Program-made: the position numbers and the translations under genes
Shown here: positions 57,982 to 64,000 of the stretch, in pieces
Layout of the letters: every line of letters begins with the position of its first letter
Position numbering within the stretch: position 1 is the first letter of the stretch
NCBI RefSeq assembly: GCF_014651915.1
Contig: NZ_BMXU01000001.1
Location: 372,001-436,000, forward strand
Source of the DNA: Parvularcula lutaonensis
Lineage (GTDB): Bacteria; Pseudomonadota; Alphaproteobacteria; Caulobacterales; Parvularculaceae
Length of the DNA stretch: 64,000 bases
Reading direction: 5' to 3'
Notes under the pieces: generated by a model
What the model was told of the DNA's origin: nothing
The model's input: only the letters and a program-made list of their open reading frames with translations
The model's database searches: none

Positions 57982-59339
57982 GCTGGTAGCCTCAACGCAG
58001 CGTTGAACAGCATTTCGGGAAGGGCGCCGCGTGGATGGGGCTTCATCGATGCTGCGACCTGGGCCTCGAGCGCGGCCTCTGATTTTCCTTCCAGCAACCG
58101 CGGCATCAGTGCACGGACAGCCTTTGTCTCGCTCCAGCGCGGATGGCGTGACAGGAGGAAGAGCGCAGCCTGGCATTCGTCGATCGTGCCGACGCAGTCC
58201 CACGGTTTCTGCTGGGAAAGGCCGCACAGTTCCTCATAGACTGGCAGCAGGGCGTCTTGGTCGAGCATGATCCGTGAGAAGATCGTCATGGCTTCCTCTT
58301 CGCCAATGAATGGCGAGAGGACGAGCGAGGTGAATGCGCATTTCGCACATTCACCGCACCAGCGCTTGTCAGCGTCGCCGGCGATGCGGAAATTGCGGTT
58401 ACAGCTCGTGAAGCGGGGAAAGGCTTCCTCAATCTCTGCGAAGCGCGAGGCAATCCAGAGCTCCGAGAAGGGTCGCAACACTGAATAGGTCGGCGGGGCC
58501 GCCGGCGCAGCCTCGGCCACTGCGGCACGGACAAGCGCTTCGAACTGTGAAGACTTCGAATACTGATGGTTGGCAATGATCCCGCCTGCGTTGAGCGTCG
58601 GCTCGTCCGCCGATCGTTCGTTGGCGAAAAGGATCGGCCCTGACCCACGAAGCAGACCAGCAATGGTCAGGACGAGGATGTTGATGGCGGTGATCGGAAC
58701 ATGGCCGCTGAACGCGCATTCGAGCGTCATCAGCTTCGGATCGAGGCTCCGCCAGATCAAGAGAGGGGGCGCGGGAGCGGTCTTGGCGAGGACATCGGCC
58801 ACGGGCTGGGCCATGACGACGGAAGCGAATTGAGGTGGCATGCCGAGCGCTTCCTCGACAATACGCCCGGCGACGTAGCTGTCCTTGCCTCCGCCGAAAG
58901 CGACGAGGGGTGTCCCGGAGGCCGTGACATCGGCGGCGGCCGCTGCGTCTTGGATCGGGCCGCGGAACTCCGTGCCAGCGGGGTAGTCAAGGCCGCTGCG
59001 GACGAAGAACTCCGCGAGCCCCTCGGTATAAAGCGCCTCGGCCATGGCGCGCCCGGCAGGCGACAGCGAGGGCAGCTCCACCGTCTTCGCCGCGGCGGCC
59101 TTGTAGGTGCTGACGCCCAACGCAACGTGGAGCAGGGCGAGGAGCTCATCGGAAACCGCACCGTCGGCGCCAAACTGAACGCGCTCTTCGAAATCGCCGA
59201 AACGGCTGCAGGAGAAGCCAAAACTGGCTTCACCTCGCGCATATGTGCGCGGACCGAAGCGAAAAAGTTCCCCGCGCGTCTTGCTGTCCTGAGCTTTCGT
59301 CATCACATCGTGTGGAGGCTGTCTCGCCGTCGCCGTCAA
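57978..59339 (-). CDS. murL: UDP-MurNAc-L-Ala-L-Glu epimerase MurL
   Basis: The 453-residue protein has the PP-loop LVAFGGGKDSYVAGRIVEEA (about 145-164), ILFANERSADEPTLNAGGII, NHQYSKSSQFEALVRAAVA and a cysteine cluster in FTSCNRNFRIAGDADKRWCG, then ECAKCAF. This is the pattern of MurL, which uses ATP and Mg to invert the terminal L-Glu of UDP-MurNAc-L-Ala-L-Glu. Start: TTG 59339 has a good GGAG 6 nt upstream; ATG 59303 is an alternative with no RBS. It is directly coupled to murD2. The pair replaces the glutamate racemase/MurD route. Confidence 0.87.
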   Translation of the reverse strand: MTATARQPPHDVMTKAQDSKTRGELFRFGPRTYARGEASFGFSCSRFGDFEERVQFGADGAVSDELLALLHVALGVSTYKAAAAKTVELPSLSPAGRAMAEALYTEGLAEFFVRSGLDYPAGTEFRGPIQDAAAAADVTASGTPLVAFGGGKDSYVAGRIVEEALGMPPQFASVVMAQPVADVLAKTAPAPPLLIWRSLDPKLMTLECAFSGHVPITAINILVLTIAGLLRGSGPILFANERSADEPTLNAGGIIANHQYSKSSQFEALVRAAVAEAAPAAPPTYSVLRPFSELWIASRFAEIEEAFPRFTSCNRNFRIAGDADKRWCGECAKCAFTSLVLSPFIGEEEAMTIFSRIMLDQDALLPVYEELCGLSQQKPWDCVGTIDECQAALFLLSRHPRWSETKAVRALMPRLLEGKSEAALEAQVAASMKPHPRGALPEMLFNAALRLPA

Positions 59340-59587
59340 GCTTTCTCCGGGCTTGAGCGGTGCATTGTGGTTGTGCCCAAGCTTGGGGGTTCAACCTTCA
59401 AGTCTCGACCGGATCACTGCAAAGATCCGAAAGGTGTTATGTTATACTAGTCTTGCGTGACAAGTTGCTGACACTAGAAAATCTCGAGACCGTTATTCCA
59501 AATTAAGCGAACTGTTTGAAAGATTCCTGTAGACACGACTGCCCCTGAGCGGATATGAACCTCCTTGTCTGAAGGGAGGCATGGGCA

Positions 59588-59785
59588 ATGTCTGATTACT
59601 GCTCAAATGAGGGAGCCGTCCGTCTGCAGTCGATGATCCGGGATTACTGGAAGAAGCAAGGCTTCGACGTCGACGTGAAACTTGTTCAGGAAGGCTTCGT
59701 CTCGACGATGCGTTCCTCGCGCTACGATCTCCGCAGCGACATGGTGAATGGCATGCCGCGCCGGGGTGGCGATCTGCACGCCTGA
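59588..59785 (+). CDS. small conserved alphaproteobacterial protein
   Basis: The 65-residue protein reads MSDYCSNEGAVRLQSMIRDY, WKKQGFDVDVKLVQEGFV and ends RYDLRSDMVNGMPRRGGD. Short proteins with the same SDYCxNEGA start and RYDxRSDMVNGxP end are common in alphaproteobacteria; no function is known to me. The start follows GGGAGGCATGGGCA. It is convergent with the phosphatase gene, with stops adjacent (59785/59786). Confidence 0.7.
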   Translation: MSDYCSNEGAVRLQSMIRDYWKKQGFDVDVKLVQEGFVSTMRSSRYDLRSDMVNGMPRRGGDLHA

Positions 59786-60466
59786 CTAGGCGAGCGGCGA
59801 GAGGCGCGCAAAGACGCGCCCAGGCAGCTCACGGAAGCTGTCAAAGGTTTCGGCGACCGCCAGTCTGGGGTCGCCGAAGCCATAACCGAACCCAGCGATG
59901 AGTGACGGAATGCCAGCAGCTTCGGCTGCGAGCAGGTCCGTGGCCGTGTCGCCCACCATCACCGCGCGGTCGCTGGCGGTGCTCTCGACAATGTGAAGCA
60001 ACGGTGCCGGGGACGGTTTCTTCTCCGGCAGGCTGTCGGCGCAGACCACCATCTCGAAGAAATCCCTGATCCCGAGGTCGCGGAGCAGCGGCTCGGCGAG
60101 GCGGACGAGCTTGTTCGTACAGACCGCAAGCCGGGCGCCCTCGTCCTGCAGCTCCCTCAGGCTCTCCTCGACCCCCTCGAAGACGAAGGAATGATCGCTG
60201 ATATTTGCCGCGTAATCATCGATATACGCCGCGACCTCGGCGTCGCCCTTCTCGTCTTCGGGGAACACGAGGCCATGACGCTTGTAGCCCTCCCGCAGCA
60301 GCGCGCGGGCGCCTTCCCCGACCAGCGGGCGGACCTCTTCGGGGGGGATCGCCGCAAGGCCCTTGCGGGCGAGCGCCCGGTTGAGGGCGGCGGAGAGGTC
60401 GGGGGCACTGTCGACGAGTGTTCCGTCGAGGTCGAAGATGCAGACGGCACCGGAAAGTTTTCCCAT
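59786..60466 (-). CDS. gph: HAD-family phosphoglycolate phosphatase
   Basis: The 226-residue HAD hydrolase has motif I CIFDLDGTLVDSAPDLSAAL (about 9-28), motif II LAVCTNKLVRL with Thr, a conserved KPSPAPLLHIV lysine (motif III) and VMVGDTATDLLAAEAAGIP with the metal-binding GDxxxD (motif IV). It dephosphorylates 2-phosphoglycolate formed during DNA repair or oxygenation. ATG 60466 follows GAGGGAG; the open frame to 60685 has no support. It is divergent from glmU by about 110 bp. Confidence 0.88.
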   Translation of the reverse strand: MGKLSGAVCIFDLDGTLVDSAPDLSAALNRALARKGLAAIPPEEVRPLVGEGARALLREGYKRHGLVFPEDEKGDAEVAAYIDDYAANISDHSFVFEGVEESLRELQDEGARLAVCTNKLVRLAEPLLRDLGIRDFFEMVVCADSLPEKKPSPAPLLHIVESTASDRAVMVGDTATDLLAAEAAGIPSLIAGFGYGFGDPRLAVAETFDSFRELPGRVFARLSPLA

Positions 60467-60577
60467 AACGCTCCCTCGCCAAGCTCGCGCGCTGTAGCAA
60501 GCCTTCACAGTCTTTGAGACGCCGCCTAGGCCAAAAGCGCCTAACGCAAGCTCACCATCCGAGCCCAGGGAGACGGA

Positions 60578-61915
60578 ATGGCCGCCATTGCATCGATTGT
60601 CCTCGCCGCAGGTCACGGGACCCGCATGCGCTCCGAGAAGCCGAAGGTGCTGCACGAAATCGGCCATTTGCCGATGGTAGGCCACTGCCTGCGGACTGCG
60701 CGCGCCCTCGGTGCCGACCGGCTCGGCGTCGTGATCGGCGCTGGCGGTGACAGGGTGAAGGCTGCCCTCGGCAAGCTCGATCCGGATGCGCAGATCGCGG
60801 TGCAGGACCCGCCGCGGGGCACGGGCGATGCGGTGACGGCTGCGATGCCGGTGCTCGACGGGTTCGAGGGCGTGGTCGTCGTTCTCTATGGCGACACGCC
60901 GCTCCTCCGTGTGGAGACGCTTGAGCGGCTGGTGGCCGAAATCGACGGCGGCGCGGCCATGGCGGTCCTGGGCTTCGAGGCTGAAGAACCGGGCCCCTAT
61001 GGCCGTCTGATAACGGATGAAAAGGACAACCTCCTGAGGATCGTTGAGGCGAAAGAGGCGACGCCGGAGGAGCTGGCGGTCAGGCTCTGCAATTCAGGCG
61101 TCATCGCTGTACGGACGGATGCGCTGCGTGAATTCCTGCCGAAGATCACCAACGACAATGCCAAGGGCGAATACTACCTCACGGACCTTGTCGGCTTGAT
61201 TGGCGGTGCGGGGCACAAGCTGGCCTTCGTGCGCGGGTCGGAGGACGAAGTGCTCGGTGTCAACAACCGTGCAGAGCTGGCCGAGGCCGAGCGCCTGTTC
61301 CAGCAGCGCCGCCGCGAGGAGCTGATGCTCGCCGGTGTCACCATGCAGGACCCCCAGACTGTCTATCTCGCGTGGGATACGGAGATCGGGAATGACTGCG
61401 TCATCGGCCAGAACGTCGTTTTCGGCCCCGGCGTGAAGCTCGAGCCCGGCGTGACCGTAAAGCCGTTCAGCCATCTCGAAGGGACCGTCATGCGCTCGGG
61501 TTCTGCCGCCGGACCGTTCGCCCGCCTGCGTGAGGGGACGGATGTCGGCGCGAATGCCCGCATAGGCAACTTCGTCGAAACAAAGAAATCCGTGCTCGGA
61601 GAAGGTGTGAAGGCGGGCCATCTGACCTATCTCGGCGACGCCACGATCGGCGCGGGGACGAATATCGGTGCAGGGACAATCACCTGCAATTACGACGGCT
61701 TCGGCAAGCACAAGACCGTGGTTGGAGAGAACGCCTTTATCGGCTCGAACACCATGCTCGTGGCACCGGTCACCATCGGGAAGGGCGCCTTCACGGGCTC
61801 GGGTTCGGTCATCACGAAAGATGTCTCCGATGACGCGTTGGCTGTCGGGCGCGGCAAGCAGTTCGAGAAAGCGGGCTGGGCTGCGTCCTTCCGCCGTAAA
61901 CACGGAGATACCTGA
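60578..61915 (+). CDS. glmU: bifunctional GlmU, N-acetylglucosamine-1-P uridyltransferase / acetyltransferase
   Basis: The 445-residue protein has the pyrophosphorylase start SIVLAAGHGTRMRSEKPKVL (about 6-25), YGDTPLLR and YYLTDLVGLIGGAGHKLAFV in the first domain. A left-handed beta-helix follows from about 240 (hexapeptide repeats such as GNDCVIGQNVVFGPGVKLEP) with the acetyl-CoA-side NYDGFGKHKTVVGENAFIGS. It converts glucosamine-1-P to UDP-GlcNAc for peptidoglycan and LPS. It overlaps glmS by 1 nt (TGATG). Length 445 is normal. Confidence 0.95.
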   Translation: MAAIASIVLAAGHGTRMRSEKPKVLHEIGHLPMVGHCLRTARALGADRLGVVIGAGGDRVKAALGKLDPDAQIAVQDPPRGTGDAVTAAMPVLDGFEGVVVVLYGDTPLLRVETLERLVAEIDGGAAMAVLGFEAEEPGPYGRLITDEKDNLLRIVEAKEATPEELAVRLCNSGVIAVRTDALREFLPKITNDNAKGEYYLTDLVGLIGGAGHKLAFVRGSEDEVLGVNNRAELAEAERLFQQRRREELMLAGVTMQDPQTVYLAWDTEIGNDCVIGQNVVFGPGVKLEPGVTVKPFSHLEGTVMRSGSAAGPFARLREGTDVGANARIGNFVETKKSVLGEGVKAGHLTYLGDATIGAGTNIGAGTITCNYDGFGKHKTVVGENAFIGSNTMLVAPVTIGKGAFTGSGSVITKDVSDDALAVGRGKQFEKAGWAASFRRKHGDT

Positions 61916-63744
61916 TGTGTGGAATTGTTGGTATCGTCAGTGAGCACGCGGTGGCTTCACGGCTGGTCGAGGGCCTGAGGCGACTTGAATACCGTGGCTA
62001 CGATTCCGCCGGGATCGCGACGGTCCTTGACGGCAAGGTCCACCGGCGCCGTGCCGTGGGCAAGCTGCGCGCGCTCGAAGACGTGCTCGAAAAGGAGCCC
62101 CTGGCAGGGCACACGGGCATCGGTCATACCCGCTGGGCAACCCATGGCCGACCCACGGTGTCGAATGCGCACCCCCACGGCAGCGAGAAGGTCGCCGTCG
62201 TCCATAATGGCATCATTGAAAACTTCAGTGAGCTGAAGGAAGACCTCGTTGCCAAGGGTGTCAGTTTCGAAAGCGAGACTGATACGGAAGTCGTTGCGCG
62301 CCTTATAGAGTGGGAGCTGTCGCGCCTCGAGGATCCGCAGGCAGCGTTCAGCTCGGCCCTCAAAGCCCTTGAGGGCGCCTTCGCGCTGGGCGTGATCTTC
62401 GCCTCGCAGCCCCAGACGCTTTATTGCGCGCGCAGGGGCAGTCCGCTGGCGATCGGTCGCGGCGAAGGGGAGATGTATATCGGCTCTGACGCTCTCGCAT
62501 TGGCGCCGTTCACCCGCCGCGTGACCTATCTCGAAGAGGGCGACTGGGCCGTCCTGGGACTCTCCGGGGCTGTGATCTATTCCGCAGGCGGAACGCGGGT
62601 AGAACGCAAGGAGACGCTTTCCGATGCCTCGGCCGCGCTCGTCGGCAAGGGACGTCACCGGCATTTCATGGCCAAGGAGATCGAAGAGCAGGCCGAAGTC
62701 GTCAGCCATGCCCTTGCAACTTACCTCCTCCCTGCCGAAGGCAAAATCGAACTCCCCGAGGGAGGCATCGACTTCTCGAAAGTCTCGAGGCTGACAATCT
62801 CGGCGTGTGGTACGGCGTTTTATGCCGGGCTGATTGCCAAATACTGGTTGGAGAGCTGGGCCCGTCTACCGGTCGAAATCGATATCGCCTCGGAGCTTCG
62901 CTACCGCGACGTGCCTTACCAGAAAGGCGACTCGGCACTTTTCATCAGCCAGTCCGGAGAGACGGCCGACACGCTCGCGGCCATGCGCCATGCCAAGGCG
63001 TCAGGCGTGAAGGTGGGCGCCATTCTCAATGTTGTCGAAAGCTCGATGGCCCGCGACGCCGATGCGATCTATCCGATCAAGGCGGGGCCGGAGATCGGTG
63101 TCGCCTCGACGAAAGCCTTCACCTGCCAGCTTGCGACGCTCGCTTGTATCGCGATCGCAGCGGGTCGCCAGCGCGGGCACCTGACCGAAGCCGACGAGAA
63201 GCGGCTGGTGCATGAGCTTCTCAAGATTCCAAGGCTGATGGCCGATGTTTCGTCCAAGGAGCGCGACCTCGAACAGCTTGCCCTGGACCTCGTGCCGGCG
63301 TCGGACGTCATCTATCTCGGACGCGGCGTGAGCTTCCCGCTCGCCCTCGAGGGCGCGCTGAAGCTCAAGGAAATCAGCTATATCCATGCGGAGGGTTATG
63401 CCGCTGGCGAGTTGAAACACGGGCCGATCGCGCTCATCGACGAGCATGTCCCGGTCGTCGTGATCGCTCCTGACGATCAACACTTCGAGAAAACCGTCAG
63501 TAACATGCATGAAGTCATCGCGAGGGGCGGGAAATGCATCCTGTTGTCGACAAGCGAAGGTCTTGAGAAAGCCAGGGCTGATGACGAACTCCTCGGGAGC
63601 TTCGCCATGCCTTCTGTCGAGCCTATGCTGGCGCCGCTTGTCTACGCTGTGCCGATCCAGCTCCTGGCTTACTACACCGCGGTACATAAGGGCACGGATG
63701 TCGACCAGCCGCGGAATCTCGCCAAGTCCGTCACGGTCGAGTGA
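61915..63744 (+). CDS. glmS: glutamine--fructose-6-phosphate aminotransferase
   Basis: The 609-residue enzyme starts MCGIVGIVSEHAVASRLVEG, with Cys1 (after Met removal) as the glutaminase nucleophile, then RLEYRGYDSAGIATVLDGKV and HTRWATHGRPTVSNAHPH. The isomerase half has two SIS domains: SACGTAFYAGLIAKYWLESW, ISQSGETADTLAAMRHAKAS, LGRGVSFPLALEGALKLKEI and the C-terminal DQPRNLAKSVTVE. It makes glucosamine-6-P from fructose-6-P and glutamine, feeding GlmU upstream. Confidence 0.97.
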   Translation: MCGIVGIVSEHAVASRLVEGLRRLEYRGYDSAGIATVLDGKVHRRRAVGKLRALEDVLEKEPLAGHTGIGHTRWATHGRPTVSNAHPHGSEKVAVVHNGIIENFSELKEDLVAKGVSFESETDTEVVARLIEWELSRLEDPQAAFSSALKALEGAFALGVIFASQPQTLYCARRGSPLAIGRGEGEMYIGSDALALAPFTRRVTYLEEGDWAVLGLSGAVIYSAGGTRVERKETLSDASAALVGKGRHRHFMAKEIEEQAEVVSHALATYLLPAEGKIELPEGGIDFSKVSRLTISACGTAFYAGLIAKYWLESWARLPVEIDIASELRYRDVPYQKGDSALFISQSGETADTLAAMRHAKASGVKVGAILNVVESSMARDADAIYPIKAGPEIGVASTKAFTCQLATLACIAIAAGRQRGHLTEADEKRLVHELLKIPRLMADVSSKERDLEQLALDLVPASDVIYLGRGVSFPLALEGALKLKEISYIHAEGYAAGELKHGPIALIDEHVPVVVIAPDDQHFEKTVSNMHEVIARGGKCILLSTSEGLEKARADDELLGSFAMPSVEPMLAPLVYAVPIQLLAYYTAVHKGTDVDQPRNLAKSVTVE

Positions 63745-63842
63745 GCGAACCCGCGGTTATGTAACAGCGCGAAACAGAACCTCACTTCGGTTGGCCGGGT
63801 TAGCCATACATAAGTCACACTAGAGGGCTTAGGGGTAATCCG

Positions 63843-64000
63843 ATGTTTGACGAGCCGGCCAACGATATGAGGGCAGCTGCCACCGTGCGCGAGATCGTGC
63901 GCCTTTCGGGCGTGGGTCTGCATACGGGCGAGGTCGCTGAGCTTGTCATCGAGCCTGCTCCGGCAGGGGACGGCATCCGTTTCATCCGTTCCGATCTTGA
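63843..64000 (+). CDS. lpxC: LpxC, UDP-3-O-acyl-GlcNAc deacetylase (5' part only)
   Basis: The gene starts at ATG 63843 and runs off the right edge with 52 codons visible: MFDEPANDMRAAATVREIVR, then LSGVGLHTGEVAELVIEPAP and GIRFIRSDL. This matches the LpxC N-terminus (SGVGLHTG, then PAPxxxGIxFxRxDL), the committed zinc deacetylase of lipid A synthesis. The 98-bp gap after glmS holds no other gene. It follows the glmU-glmS precursor genes, in keeping with UDP-GlcNAc use. Confidence 0.85.
   Translation, partial: MFDEPANDMRAAATVREIVRLSGVGLHTGEVAELVIEPAPAGDGIRFIRSDL

Noticed and set aside
59340-59587. Possible small gene or RNA between murL and the small conserved protein
   Set aside because: The 248-bp region has no supported frame or strong hairpin; it likely holds only promoters.
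1-64000. tRNA, rRNA, CRISPR array, insertion sequence, prophage or attachment site
   Set aside because: No cloverleaf, rRNA segment, regularly spaced repeat, transposase, integrase or flanking direct repeat was seen, so the island shows no direct sign of recent mobility.

Overview
The window is GC-rich, tightly packed chromosomal DNA from an alphaproteobacterium. Supporting features are a supernumerary complex I subunit of NDUFS4 type at the left edge, an ATP-type PckA, a murL-murD2 pair, a gph / glmU-glmS / lpxC block, SusD-less TonB-dependent receptors and many 1-8 nt gene overlaps. I cannot name the genus. No rRNA, tRNA, CRISPR array, transposase or phage gene was seen.

Layout. (1) 1-9.25 kb, core and stress genes: partial NDUFS4-like subunit, a free-standing MprF-type synthase domain, a hypothetical protein, a YfdX-family periplasmic protein divergent from an ECF sigma/anti-sigma pair, three consecutive Hsp20 genes, pckA and sseA. 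(2) 9.25-55.0 kb, a catabolic island of about 43 genes in at least ten transcription units. It holds two TonB receptors, an MFS and an SSS transporter, three CaiB-type CoA-transferases, a Cat1-type CoA-transferase, a CoA ligase, acyl-CoA dehydrogenase, MaoC and enoyl-CoA hydratases, an HMG-CoA-lyase-type enzyme, a LeuC/LeuD-type hydro-lyase, two PrpD proteins, an FAD-oxidase/aldehyde-dehydrogenase fusion, six C-N hydrolase-type proteins, three VOC proteins, and a set of small binding-fold proteins (CpcT-like, HapK-like, DUF3598-like, DUF1330, YCII, DUF1838). (3) 55.2-64 kb, envelope and housekeeping genes: sugar porter, murD2, murL, a small conserved protein, gph, glmU, glmS and the start of lpxC.

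The island is one regulon. Eleven copies of a 16-bp palindrome (consensus AAAWGRTATAYCHTTT, site A) lie 15-75 nt from start codons at nearly every island promoter, and I saw none at the flanking genes. A second palindrome (ATTTGTCCGGACAAAT, site B) occurs three times, once overlapping a site A. Two GntR/UTRA regulators are encoded inside the island; I infer that the one at 46282-47073 reads site A and the one at 34372-35079 reads site B.

Working hypothesis (inference): the island degrades a nitrogen-rich, lactam- or imide-containing compound, best guess a linear tetrapyrrole (bilin) or a tripyrrole. Homologues of bilin-lyase CpcT and of HapK from prodiginine clusters sit in the same regulon as an imidase-like NodB-fold enzyme, a maleamate-amidohydrolase-like isochorismatase-fold enzyme, a LeuCD-type hydratase, a CoA-transferase and an HMG-CoA-lyase-type enzyme. 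Together these could take a substituted maleimide to a maleamate, a maleate, a malate, its CoA ester, and then a 2-oxoacid plus acyl-CoA. The VOC proteins are the only candidates for ring-cleaving oxygenases. I recognise no described pathway with this composition.
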